The translations under genes were made by a program, and so were the position numbers. From contig CP107926.1 in assembly GCA_036015235.1 (NCBI GenBank), positions 8,922,573 to 8,986,572 on the forward strand: a DNA stretch of 64,000 bases, in the 5' to 3' direction. This DNA comes from Streptomyces sp. NBC_00433 (lineage in GTDB: Bacteria; Actinomycetota; Actinomycetes; Streptomycetales; Streptomycetaceae). Below the pieces are notes generated by a model. It had not been told where the DNA came from. It saw nothing but the letters and a program-made list of their open reading frames with translations, and did not search any database. Position 1 is the first letter of the stretch, and every line of letters starts with the position of its first letter. Shown piece after piece: positions 36,599 to 45,163 of the stretch.

Positions 36599-38236
36599 TC
36601 ACGGTGGTTGGGCGAGGACGAGGGTTCGCAAGAGGGCGAAGGAAGCACGGCCGTATGACCGGCGTTTGATCAGTTTGATGCGTGTGACCTGTCCCTCGAC
36701 GGCACCGGAGCTCCAGTGGAGTGTCAGGCCGTTGACGACGGCATCCCAATCGTTCTGGAGGAAAGCCGCGAAGCCCTGGACCGGTTGTGGCCCCTGGTCG
36801 AGAGCACGGGCCATCCAGTGCGTGAGGTCGTGACCTCGGCGTTCGCGGGCAATGGCACTGAACTCGTGAGCGAGGTCACGGGCGGTGGCCAGATCAGGAC
36901 AGGCATCCAAGATGCGGTCGAGCTGTTCGCGCTGGCTGTCGGTCAAGCTCTCCGGGCGCCGCATGATCCAGGTCGTGATGCGGCGGGGACTGGGAACAGG
37001 CTGGCGTGGTTCCGGGGCGGCGGTGCCGGCACGGAGGGTCGCGATGTACTTGGTGACCACGACGCGGCTGCCGCGGTAGCCGCGTTCGCGGATCTCGCGG
37101 AAGAGGGCTGCGGCGTTGGTGGCGCCGCCGCGGAAGCGTTGTTGCAGGTAGGGCTTGAAGCGGTTGATGTGTCCGTTGGGGCGGCGCTCTCGGGCCGAGG
37201 CGAGGATCTGGTCGAGGTCGGTCGTGAGGTAGTGGCGCACCGTCTTGCGGTCGCGGCCCAGGCGGTCGGCGATCGCGCTAATCGTCCAGCCGCGTTCGCG
37301 CAGCTGGTGGATGTCCGTGTGCCACTGGCGGACTCGGGCCAGGAGCTGGCTGTCGGGTGCGTCGTTCGGCTCCGGCGGTCCGATCAGTGCCGCCAGGGCG
37401 GCTGAGTCCGACGGCTCCTCGGTGTGGTCCAAATTGCCGGTCTCGGCGCCTTTGCGCAGGCAGGCACGGTGTTGGTGAGCGGTGCGTTCGACTGCTCGGG
37501 CAAGCGAGTGGAGTAAATGCCAGCGATCTGCGACCTGGATCGCGTCGGGGGCCGCACGGGCGGCGGCCTGGCTGAAGGTGCTGCACCGGTCCCGGCAGAT
37601 CACCTTGATCTCGGGGTGGTCGGCGAGCCAGGTGGCCACTTCGTCCGCGGTGCGGTCGGGTAGCAGGTCGATCGGCCGCCGTGTTTCGACGTCGATCAGC
37701 ACGGTGCCGTAGGTGGCGCCCTTGCGGAACGCGAACTCGTCGATGCCCAGGACCGTGACCTGGCTGGACGGCGGGTCCGGGAGCCGTCGGAGTTCCCCCA
37801 GGATCATGTCCCGGCTCGCTCGCACTGGCAGATAGCTGGCGAGCCGGGCGCCGGCCCGGCCACCGACGGCCAGCCCGATCGCCTGCACCATCCGGGCGAG
37901 CGCCTGGGTGCGGCGCCGGTACGGGTTGGTCAGGCACGACACCTGTTCCGCCATGGTCCGGCGGGAGCACAGGCCGTTGTCGCACAAGAACCGCCGGACC
38001 CGCAGGCGGAGCAGCACCCGCTGGCCCCCCAGCGGACGGTCAGCCAGCCTCCGCATGTACGTGCTGTGCACACGCGAGGCCAAGACATCGCACGAAGGGC
38101 ACTTCACCGTCGGCTGCCTGGCGTGCAGATCGATCCACACGACGTTTCCGACGACGTCCACCGCATCGACGATCAGTCCCTCGACGTCAGGCCACACGAG
38201 ATCCCAGAAGTGCTGTTCGTCCCCCACGGTCAACAT
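36599..38236 (-). CDS. ISL3-family transposase, intact
   Basis: About 545 residues from the ATG at 38236; TTG at 38245 is an alternative. The N-terminal zinc motif CPSCDVLASRVHSTYMRR is followed by a helix-turn-helix and the ISL3 core: VLGIDEFAFRKGATYGTVLID, VADRWHLLHSLARAVE, GWTISAIADRLGRDRKTVR, and WSSGAVEGQVTRIKLIKR near the C-terminus. The frame is complete, so the element may be active. Confidence 0.92.
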   Translation of the reverse strand: MLTVGDEQHFWDLVWPDVEGLIVDAVDVVGNVVWIDLHARQPTVKCPSCDVLASRVHSTYMRRLADRPLGGQRVLLRLRVRRFLCDNGLCSRRTMAEQVSCLTNPYRRRTQALARMVQAIGLAVGGRAGARLASYLPVRASRDMILGELRRLPDPPSSQVTVLGIDEFAFRKGATYGTVLIDVETRRPIDLLPDRTADEVATWLADHPEIKVICRDRCSTFSQAAARAAPDAIQVADRWHLLHSLARAVERTAHQHRACLRKGAETGNLDHTEEPSDSAALAALIGPPEPNDAPDSQLLARVRQWHTDIHQLRERGWTISAIADRLGRDRKTVRHYLTTDLDQILASARERRPNGHINRFKPYLQQRFRGGATNAAALFREIRERGYRGSRVVVTKYIATLRAGTAAPEPRQPVPSPRRITTWIMRRPESLTDSQREQLDRILDACPDLATARDLAHEFSAIARERRGHDLTHWMARALDQGPQPVQGFAAFLQNDWDAVVNGLTLHWSSGAVEGQVTRIKLIKRRSYGRASFALLRTLVLAQPP

Positions 38237-38418
38237 GCTGGACAACGGACATCACGGGCCATGACGGATGTTTAGAACTGGCCGTCACGAAATTTCCGCC
38301 ACAGCCGATTTCAAAGATCCCCATCACCGGCGCTACGTTCGCGCCCGGATCGGCGATTCGGGGCGCGGAACGGCGAGTGCGTCGGAGCCCACTGACGTAG
38401 GTGCGGCCGGAACGGCGC

Positions 38419-38928
38419 CTACACCACGGCGGTGCGCAGCGGCCGGTCGGGTCGGCACAGCGGGCAGAGTGCGGCGTCGGGTCGCTCGAGGACGGTCCGG
38501 GCCTGCTCGGTGCTGGCGGGCCGGGTGAGGTCGCGGGCGGCGCGGCAGTCGCCGCGGTGCACGACGCGGGCCGGGCCCCGATCGGGTCCGAAGTAGACCG
38601 ACTCTTCGACCTTCCAGGCCGGGGTAATGCCGGGTCGCTCGGTGGGGACCTGGTCGTAGGGCTGGCCGTCGACCGGCCGGCACAGGGCGGCGGGGGCGCG
38701 GAAGTCGACTGCGGCGGGCAGGGCCAGGAGCCGGCCCCGCTCGCTGCTCTGACTGGGCAGGTGGATCTGCAGGTCGTACCACCAGCCGTCAGGCTCCCTG
38801 CATCGGGACTTCACCACGGCGAACAGGTGCTGCCCGTCCGGGAGGGTCACGTCGACCAGCGGCCCGTCGGCCTGCGGCAGGGCAGCCGACTGCCCCACGC
38901 CGTGCTCCTGGTCCTGGTCGTCGCTCAC
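38419..38928 (-). CDS. Small Streptomyces protein of the DUF6233-like family with C-terminal CxxC
   Basis: A 169-residue protein with the pattern LPDGQHLFAVVKSRCREPDG, WWYDLQIHLPSQ, VDGQPYDQVPTER, VVHRGDCRAAR and CPLCRPDRPLR. I recall this family as DUF6233, restricted to Streptomyces and relatives, but could not verify the number. The function is unknown; a histidine-cysteine pair plus CxxC hints at zinc binding. Broken copies lie at 16.84-17.1, 18.48 and 29.26 kb, so the family spreads or recombines within this arm. Confidence 0.72.
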   Translation of the reverse strand: MSDDQDQEHGVGQSAALPQADGPLVDVTLPDGQHLFAVVKSRCREPDGWWYDLQIHLPSQSSERGRLLALPAAVDFRAPAALCRPVDGQPYDQVPTERPGITPAWKVEESVYFGPDRGPARVVHRGDCRAARDLTRPASTEQARTVLERPDAALCPLCRPDRPLRTAVV

Positions 38929-39005
38929 CCCTCAAACCTAGTTCGATTCCCCGTTCGAATTCACGGTGGAACGCTCCCCGCCGCCGCACCCGGGCCGCTG
39001 TGCCG

Positions 39006-39035
39006 TGCCACTGATTCCTAATGTCGTTTGTCAAG
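39006..39035 (+). repeat. Left copy of a 30-bp inverted repeat bounding a 5-kb segment
   Basis: Matches the reverse complement of 43971-44000 at 27 of 30 positions (TGCCACTGATTCCTAATGTC start). The segment between carries two IS110 elements, a phosphotransferase and two hypothetical genes. No target duplication was seen. Confidence 0.65.
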
Positions 39036-39057
39036 TTCGGTGCCCGGCCGGGATGCC

Positions 39058-39582
39058 TCATAACGGTTCATAGTCGGCATATGGAGATGGGTAGTTGAGG
39101 TCGCGGACTGTGAGTTCAGGATTCCGGTACCTCGCCGAGAGTCGGTCGACCGTCTCCCGGATCACCGCATCCAGCCTGGCCAACGTCAGCGCGCTGCCCC
39201 ATTGCTCGTAGGTGAGTAGCTTGAGGATGTTCATCCAGTGGGAGCGGGCGGCGTCCGGTGCGACCGCGTTGAAGCCGACGAAGAGTTCGTAGTCCCGCCG
39301 CGGCTCGGAGACCACGCCGGCGAGGGGAACTCCGGCCAGGTCGTCGCCGGTCAGGGGATGCCCAGTGGTGACGGCGGCGTCGTTGGACAACGCGTAAAAT
39401 CTCAGGGCCAGCAGCGTCCTGCTCATACCGTCGGCTGCCGGAGCGGGCATCCGCCAGACGGCATAGCCGTCCAGTCGGCGATCCCGTTGCCAGGACACCT
39501 GGTCGTGGACCTCGAACACCGTGTCGCCGTATGCAGCACAGGCGTCCCAGATCTCCTGCGGGGTTTCGACCGGATCCGGCAT
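39058..39582 (-). CDS. Hypothetical protein
   Basis: About 174 residues from the ATG at 39582. Soluble and aromatic-rich (FEVHDQVSWQRDRRLDGYAVWR, FYALSNDAAVTTGHPLTGDD, ELFVGFNAVAPDAARSHWMN). No known domain. It ends 23 bp from the left 30-bp inverted repeat and starts 71 bp from the IS110 transposase stop. Confidence 0.6.
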   Translation of the reverse strand: MPDPVETPQEIWDACAAYGDTVFEVHDQVSWQRDRRLDGYAVWRMPAPAADGMSRTLLALRFYALSNDAAVTTGHPLTGDDLAGVPLAGVVSEPRRDYELFVGFNAVAPDAARSHWMNILKLLTYEQWGSALTLARLDAVIRETVDRLSARYRNPELTVRDLNYPSPYADYEPL

Positions 39583-39653
39583 GGTTCCAATCCTTCCGCA
39601 CGTGCCGGGATTCGGATACCGGTTGTGCGGAGGGACGCATAGCCGCAGGGGAG

Positions 39654-40844
39654 TCATGCGGCGACCGGTTCCGGTGGTGCGGGCTGGTAGCAGCGTTCGT
39701 CGCGGAGGAGCGCCCACAAGACGTTGACGCGGCGGCGGGCGAGGGCGAGGACGGCCTGGGTGTGGCGCTTGCCCTCGGCCCGTTTGCGGTCGTAGAACCG
39801 GCGGGACTCATCGCACTTTCGGATGCTGAACAGTGCGGAGGTGTAGAAGACGCGCTGGAGCTTGCGGCTGTATCGCTGGGGGCGCCGCAGGTTCCCGCTG
39901 ATCTTGCCGGAGTCACGTGGGACCGGCGCGACTCCTCCAAAGCCGGCAAGCCGGTCAGAGGTGCCGAAGACGGTCATGTCACCGCCGGTTGCGGCCAGGA
40001 ACTCGGCGCCGAGGATGATGCCCAGGCCGGGCATGCTGGTGATTACTTCGAAGTGGTGGTGGTTGCGGAACCGGGCCTCGATGAGCTTGTCGAGCTGGGC
40101 AACCTGCTGGTTGAAGGCCATCACCTCCTTCGCAAGCGTGTGCACCATCTGCGCAGTCAGCTTCTCGCCGGGCAGGCTGGTGTGCTGACGTTCGGCGGCC
40201 TGGGCGGCCGTCTCAGCGAGGTGATCGGCGTTGCGGACGCTGCGGTTGCGAAGCCAGGTCTCCAGTCGCTTGCTGCCGAGCCGGCGAAGGGCAGCCGGGG
40301 TCTGGTAGCCGGTCAGCAGGATGAGGGGGCCGGTGTTGGTGACGTCGAGTGCCCGCTCCAGGCCGGGGAAGATGCCGGACAGTTGGGCCCGGAGCCGGTT
40401 GACGGTGCGGGTGCGGTCGGCGACCAGGTCCATGCGGCGGACGGTGAGGATTTTGAGGTCGGTGACGGTTTCGTCGCCGGTACGTATGGGGTGCAGGTCA
40501 CGTCGGATGCGGACTTGGTCGGCGATGACTGCGGCGTCCTTCGCGTCGGTCTTGCCCTCGCCGCGGTAGCTCTCGGAGGCACGGTGAATGGCCCGGCCGG
40601 AGATGTAGTGGACGGCCTGGTCGTGGTTGAACAGGATGGCGATGACCAGGGCGGCTCCGCCGTCGGCCAGGTCGATGCCCCAGGTCACCTCGTCGCCCAA
40701 GGCTAGGACGTCGGCCAGGAGTTCAAGGAGTTCGGGCTCGTCGTTGGCGACGCGTCGCGACAGCAGCCGACGGCCGCCCTCATCGATCGCGACACAGTGG
40801 TGGTGGGTCTTGCCTGCGTCGATGCCGGCCCAGATCGCGGTCAT
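39654..40844 (-). CDS. IS110-family transposase/recombinase, copy A
   Basis: About 396 residues from ATG 40844. The N-terminal RuvC-like DEDD domain begins WAGIDAGKTHHHC and includes WGIDLADGGAALV and KTDAKDAAVIADQ. The C-terminal Transposase_20 domain has SMPGLGIILGAEFLAATGGD and RLAGFGGVAPVPRDSGK, with the serine near it. It is about 80% identical to copy B. IS110 enzymes work with a bridge RNA from the element's leader. Confidence 0.92.
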   Translation of the reverse strand: MTAIWAGIDAGKTHHHCVAIDEGGRRLLSRRVANDEPELLELLADVLALGDEVTWGIDLADGGAALVIAILFNHDQAVHYISGRAIHRASESYRGEGKTDAKDAAVIADQVRIRRDLHPIRTGDETVTDLKILTVRRMDLVADRTRTVNRLRAQLSGIFPGLERALDVTNTGPLILLTGYQTPAALRRLGSKRLETWLRNRSVRNADHLAETAAQAAERQHTSLPGEKLTAQMVHTLAKEVMAFNQQVAQLDKLIEARFRNHHHFEVITSMPGLGIILGAEFLAATGGDMTVFGTSDRLAGFGGVAPVPRDSGKISGNLRRPQRYSRKLQRVFYTSALFSIRKCDESRRFYDRKRAEGKRHTQAVLALARRRVNVLWALLRDERCYQPAPPEPVAA

Positions 40845-41084
40845 CGTGCCTCCGTAACGTGCGGTGTGCTGGTGCCTCCCGACGGACGACATCGCTGTCG
40901 ATTCCCTACGGAGCGATCGAGTCGCAATTCCTAATTGGCAGCCGAGTCGTCGTGGGGCGTCGGGCGGCCAATCAGTGGAAGCCACAAGCGGCAGAAGTTT
41001 GAAAGCCACACCCGACGCCCCTGGGTGGGCCAACCATACGAAGGGCTCGCCCGTCCCGGTCAACAACGTAGGGAAGCTTGACCG
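40845..41084 (-). ncRNA. Probable IS110 bridge-RNA leader, copy A
   Basis: The 240 bp upstream of transposase A are non-coding but closely match the leader of copy B, base for base over long blocks such as ccaattaggaattgcgactc. Short differences cluster in a few places, as expected if variable loops pair with different DNA targets. Long left-end leaders and almost no right-end spacer are the known layout of IS110-group elements with bridge RNAs. The RNA itself is inferred. Confidence 0.6.
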
Positions 41085-41165
41085 ATTGCCATCGAACCTT
41101 GACGGAAGGGAGTTTGTGTCACCGAAGATTGATCACGCAGGTCGGAGGATCGGGCGAGCGTCGAC

Positions 41166-41900
41166 CCGTCAGGCCAGGTGTGCTTGGAAGATCGCGCGAT
41201 TGACCGAGGTGTAGGCGTGCTCACGCTCGGACCACCGGATACGTTCGGCGATCTCGTGGTCATCAGCGACGTGCGGCGGCGGGCTGGCGAGGTGGCTGCG
41301 CCACCAATGGGCGTTTCGGGTCTGGCGGTCGAGCGTGGCGTCGATGAGGCGGGAGCGGGCGGCGGAGTGGAGCCCGTACGCGTCGGCGAGGACGCGCACC
41401 TGCGCCGCCTGCGCGGGTGTGGGCGGAGCGTCGGATTTGGAGGAGATGCACCAGGTCCACGCCATGTATCCGAGGTCCTCAAGGGGATTGCCGGGGGCGG
41501 CGGTGTCGAAGTCGATGAAGGCGACCGGGACGTCGTTCGTGAAGACCGTGTTGTTCGGCCCCGGGTCGTGGTGACAGACCACGGGGTGCCGGCCGGCCAG
41601 GCGGCTGCCACGGGTGGCGTCGTGGAAGGCGCGGAGCAGGGCGCCCGCGGCGGCCACCTGGGGGTCGCTCCAGCGTTGGAAGCGGGCCGGCACCCAGCCG
41701 GGAAGGTAACTGAGGACCTGCCGGCCGGCCGCGTCGAACCCGAGGTGACGTGGAGCGCCGGTGAAGCCCTGTTGCCAGAGGCCACCGAGCAGCTCGACGA
41801 CGAACGCGGACGACGCCGCGACCGGACGCCGGACCGTGTCGCTGACCCTGACTACACCAGGGGTGATGCGCCCGCCGGACAACGGCACTTCGCTCTCCAT
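41166..41900 (-). CDS. Phosphotransferase-family protein (trifolitoxin immunity-like)
   Basis: About 244 residues from the ATG at 41900, preceded by GGATGGAG; an ATG at 41933 is an alternative. The catalytic loop is VVCHHDPGPNNTVF (HxDxxxxN form) and the metal motif is VAFIDFDTAAPG, followed by LEDLGYMAW. This pattern is shared with the APH family and proteins annotated as trifolitoxin immunity. It is the only non-transposase gene between two inverted IS110 copies, which could move it as a composite unit. Confidence 0.8.
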
Positions 41901-41964
41901 AGCTCCATCCTGCATGTCACCTGGACGCTCCACCGACCGCTACCCGCGCAGGGCCGTCGGTCAA

Positions 41965-42197
41965 GGTTCCCTACCTTGTTGGCACGGGATCGGGCGAGCC
42001 CTTCGTATGGTTGGCCCACCCGGGGTGTCGGGTATGGCTTTCAAGGTTCTGCCGCTCGTGGCTTCCACTGATTGGCCGCCCGACGCCCAACGACGACTCG
42101 GCTGCCAATTAGGAATTGCGACTCGATCGCTCCGTAGGGAATCGACAGCGACGTCGTCCGTGGCACGAACGCACTGTCCGACGCACGGAGGAACCGA
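41965..42197 (+). ncRNA. Probable IS110 bridge-RNA leader, copy B
   Basis: Non-coding leader highly similar to the inverted copy at 40845-41084. Conserved blocks include gcccttcgtatggttggccc and gattggccgcccgacgcc. Differences are small and clustered (for example near 41984-41992, 42020 and 42050), consistent with target- or donor-binding loops. Inferred from family knowledge. Confidence 0.6.
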
Positions 42198-43400
42198 GTG
42201 GCCGCCATCTGGGCCGGTATCGACGCAGGTAAGACCCATCACCACTGCGTGGTGATCGACGAGACCGGGGGTCGGCTGCTGTCGCGACGCGTCGCTAACG
42301 ACGAGCCGGAACTGCTCCAACTGCTCGCCGACGTCTTGGCTCTGGGCGACGAGGTGACCTGGGGCATCGACCTCGCCGACGGCGGTGCCGCCCTGGCCAT
42401 CGCCTTGCTCCTCAACCACGGCCAACGCACCTACTACATCTCTGGGCGAGCCATCCACCGCGCCTCCGAGGGCTACCGCGGCGAAGGCAAGACTGACGCC
42501 AAGGACGCGGCCGTCATCGCCGACCAGGCCCGCATCCGCCGCGACCTGCACCTCTTGCGGACTGGTGACGAGATCGCTACCGACCTGAAGCTGCTCACCG
42601 TCCACCGCTCGGACCTGGTCGCCGACCGCACCCGCACCGTCAACAGGCTCCGCGCCCACCTCACCGGTATTTTTCCGGCCTTGGACCGGGCACTGGACCT
42701 CACCAACACCGGACCACTGACCCTGCTGACCGGCTACCAGACCCCCGCCGCGCTTCGACGCCTCGGCCCCCGGCGGCTGGAGACCTGGCTGCGAAACCGC
42801 AAGGTTCGCGGCGCGGGCCAGATAGCTGAATCGGCGCTGGAGGCCGCTGGGAATCAGCACACCAGCCTCCCGGGCGAGAAGATGGCCGCACGGATGGTCC
42901 GCACCCTGGCCAGCCAGGTAATAGCGCTCAACCAGCAGATCGCTGAGATGGACAAGCTCATCGGCGCCCGATTTCGCGAGCACGGCCACGCCGAGATCCT
43001 CGCGAGCCTGCCGGGTCTGGGCCCCATCCTCGGTGCCGAGTTCCTGGCCGCCACCGGCGGCGACATGGACGCCTTCGGTAGTCCGGACCGGCTCGCCGGC
43101 TTCGCCGGCGTCGCACCCGCGCCTCGCGATTCGGGCAAGATCAGCGGCAACCTCCGCCGTCCGCAACGCTACAACCGCAAGCTCCAGCGGGTCTTCTACA
43201 CCTCCGCGCTGATCAGCATCCGCTGCTGCGAGGAATCACGGCGCTTCTACGACCGCAAGCGCGCCGAGGGCAAGCGCCACACCCAGGCCGTCCTCGCCCT
43301 GGCGCGACGACGCGTCAACGTCATCTGGGCACTCCTGCGCGACCAACGCTGCTACCAGCCAGCACGGCCAGGGACGCCCGCACCTGCTGGGACGAGTTGA
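42198..43400 (+). CDS. IS110-family transposase/recombinase, copy B
   Basis: A 400-residue protein with a GTG start. It has the same blocks as copy A: WAGIDAGKTHHHC, WGIDLADGGAALA, KTDAKDAAVIADQA, SLPGLGPILGAEFLAATGGD and RRPQRYNRKLQRVFYTSAL. Complete and probably functional. It lies in inverted orientation to copy A, with the phosphotransferase between. Confidence 0.92.
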   Translation: MAAIWAGIDAGKTHHHCVVIDETGGRLLSRRVANDEPELLQLLADVLALGDEVTWGIDLADGGAALAIALLLNHGQRTYYISGRAIHRASEGYRGEGKTDAKDAAVIADQARIRRDLHLLRTGDEIATDLKLLTVHRSDLVADRTRTVNRLRAHLTGIFPALDRALDLTNTGPLTLLTGYQTPAALRRLGPRRLETWLRNRKVRGAGQIAESALEAAGNQHTSLPGEKMAARMVRTLASQVIALNQQIAEMDKLIGARFREHGHAEILASLPGLGPILGAEFLAATGGDMDAFGSPDRLAGFAGVAPAPRDSGKISGNLRRPQRYNRKLQRVFYTSALISIRCCEESRRFYDRKRAEGKRHTQAVLALARRRVNVIWALLRDQRCYQPARPGTPAPAGTS

Positions 43401-43443
43401 GCCTCGGTCAATTACTCCTTGGACTCGCCCGCACGGTTTCGAT

Positions 43444-43908
43444 CTACGGCATGCTCTTTGCGATCTCGAATCCGGACATCTCATCCCAAGGAGTTGCGCT
43501 CCAGAGGTGGAGCAAGGCCTTCCAGATACGGTTGGCGAGCGGCCAGTCAGGAGTGTCCCCGGTGAGAGTGACCGTTGCGAGCAGGTCACAGCCCCAGATG
43601 CCCTGTTCGTCTCCAGGCGATGCAGCGATCACCGACTCCGCGATCCTCTCCACTCCTACGTGCAACTCAAGGGCCAGCCAGTCAGCCGTGGGATCCCCGG
43701 CAGGCCCCCTGGTCGCCAGCGAGCACACGGCAACCTCGTCCACGAACGGACCAGACCGTTGCGCCACTAGGAGATCACCAGCTGGCAGGAGTTCGTCCAG
43801 AAGGCGGCTGACCGCTGCCTGCCCGTTCTCCTCGTCCGACCGACAGAAGAACGTGAGTTGGTATGCCACGGTCGGATCCCGCCTCCCCCAACGACTCGTC
43901 CCGATCAT
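43444..43908 (-). CDS. Hypothetical protein
   Basis: About 154 residues from the ATG at 43908 (MIGTSRWGRRDPTVAYQLTFF). The frame stays open to 44022, but that part overlaps the right 30-bp inverted repeat and reads poorly. Soluble; AVSRLLDELLPAGDLLVAQR is helical. No family recognised. It starts inside the right boundary of the 5-kb segment. Confidence 0.55.
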   Translation of the reverse strand: MIGTSRWGRRDPTVAYQLTFFCRSDEENGQAAVSRLLDELLPAGDLLVAQRSGPFVDEVAVCSLATRGPAGDPTADWLALELHVGVERIAESVIAASPGDEQGIWGCDLLATVTLTGDTPDWPLANRIWKALLHLWSATPWDEMSGFEIAKSMP

Positions 43909-43970
43909 GATAGAGGCCGTCGTTCCATACCCCTGGGACGCCAGGGCGGCGCTCGGCGTGGCCAGTGGGG

Positions 43971-44000
43971 CTTGACATACGGCATTAGGAATCGGTGGCA
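43971..44000 (-). repeat. Right copy of the 30-bp inverted repeat
   Basis: Partner of 39006-39035 (27/30 matches). Directly overlapping it, 43996-44010 reads TGGCAATCGGTCAAG, which also occurs inverted at 41077-41091 beside the left end of IS110 copy A. This suggests a shared IS110 target motif. Confidence 0.65.
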
Positions 44001-44220
44001 ATCGGTCAAGGTTCGATGACACAGGACACGCGTTCCACGGACATCACTACCGCAGGTCACAGCCCTGGAACGGTGGAAAGCGGCGACCCGGGCGTGCGGT
44101 TGGCAACCGCCCCGGCTGCTCACCCGCCCGTCCTTGGGCTGCGCGGATCGGTCTGGAACGGTGGGGAACGGTGGGTATGGGCGGGGAATTGGGCAATCCG
44201 GGCGCGATGGAACAGCGCGG

Positions 44221-44406
44221 CTACCGGCGGGCGCCCGGCCGCCGGTGGGCACGGCGGCCGCGGCCGCGCTGGAGCTCCCGCAGGGTCGCGCGGATCTGGG
44301 GTGCGGTCGGTGCGGGGCGGCCGTGCGCGGCCAGGCCGTCGAGCAGGTTGTCCACCAGGCGGGCCAGGTGGTCGATGCGGTGGCTGGTCCGGGGGCTGCG
44401 CCTCAT
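44221..44406 (-). CDS. Small basic helical protein
   Basis: A 61-residue protein with a good GAAGGAGA ribosome-binding site before ATG 44406. The sequence RIDHLARLVDNLLDGLAAHG, then APQIRATLREL, forms two helices with a very basic tail (RGRGRRAHRRPGARR). Resembles small DNA-binding proteins of mobile DNA; function unknown. Confidence 0.5.
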   Translation of the reverse strand: MRRSPRTSHRIDHLARLVDNLLDGLAAHGRPAPTAPQIRATLRELQRGRGRRAHRRPGARR

Positions 44407-45163
44407 GGCCGTCTCCTTCGGTCGGGTAGCGGGGGCTGGTGCTGCCCCGCCCATAGGCCGCTCGTGACAGAAGCCGGCGCTTCCCGGCAATGAACAAAAT
44501 TGAGGCGGGTGTGACGGGTGTGACTTTCGGGTGGGGCCGTGCCGCGCCACCTACGCGGCACGCCACCCGGATCCGACCCCTTGACCACCCCCTTGTCCAC
44601 GCCGCGGCGCGGTCGGCCGGCCCTCGCGTTTCTCCTGGACAGCAGCGGTTTCCCGGCAGGAACAGACTGCGGACAAGGGGTGCGCCTGCAGGCTGCCGTC
44701 CGGATCGCAGGCGATAGGCGTCGGCGGCCGGAAGGGAGTGGCAGTGACAGGCGCGAGAGCGGGTGTGCGGGCGTGGCCGGCGGGGTCAACGCAGAGTGCA
44801 TGCTGGACAGATGGGGTCTGCCGGACAGGTGGGCCGCCGGGTGGTGCAACCGGCCGGGCCGGGGCTGGCAGGCCACTCGGTTGGGCACTTGAGATGCCAC
44901 TGCGGAACCCACTTCCGTGCCGGACATCTGCATGTACTTTGTTTCCGCAGGTCAGCGCTTGTTTCCGCAGGCTGCGCGGCTCGTCACTACCCTCTTCTCC
45001 CCCCTGTGATGACAGACGGCGGGGGGATCATCGGGTTCCCGGGAGCACCCGGGACCCCTCCCCAGCCCCGGGGCCCCTCGGGCCGGGGTGGGCCTGGCCG
45101 CCCGACCGTTGGTCGGCCGGCGACTTGGCGGGAGTGGTGAACCGAGGCGGGGAGGCAGGGCTG
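44407..45163. other. 0.75 kb upstream of the replication-relaxation gene, with repeats and a hairpin
   Basis: No convincing gene. A direct repeat TTGTTTCCGCAGG occurs twice 20 bp apart (about 44939-44951 and 44959-44971). A hairpin GGGTTCCCGGG/CCCGGGACCC lies at 45033-45057. These could be operator, iteron-like or terminator elements controlling the gene at 45164. Confidence 0.45.

Larger units (their letters stand above)
35947..38306. mobile_element. ISL3-family element with passenger gene and 8-bp target duplication
   Basis: GGCTGTGGCGGAAATTTCGT starts at 35947, and its inverted copy ends at 38306 (22-bp perfect inverted repeat). The octamer GATTTCAA occurs directly outside both ends (35939-35946 and 38307-38314), a clear target duplication. 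Inside are an intact transposase (minus) and a 176-codon gene (plus). Confidence 0.93.
41958..43411 (+). mobile_element. IS110-family element, copy B
   Basis: The word CGGTCAA occurs at 41958 and again at 43405-43411, only 10 bp after the transposase stop, and brackets about 1.45 kb, a usual IS110 length. No inverted repeats are expected for this family. The long left leader and minimal right spacer fit the IS110 group. Confidence 0.65.

Noticed and set aside
38941..38965. tRNA-like TTCGA motif
   Set aside because: No acceptor, D or anticodon stems around it; simple inverted TTCGAAT words.
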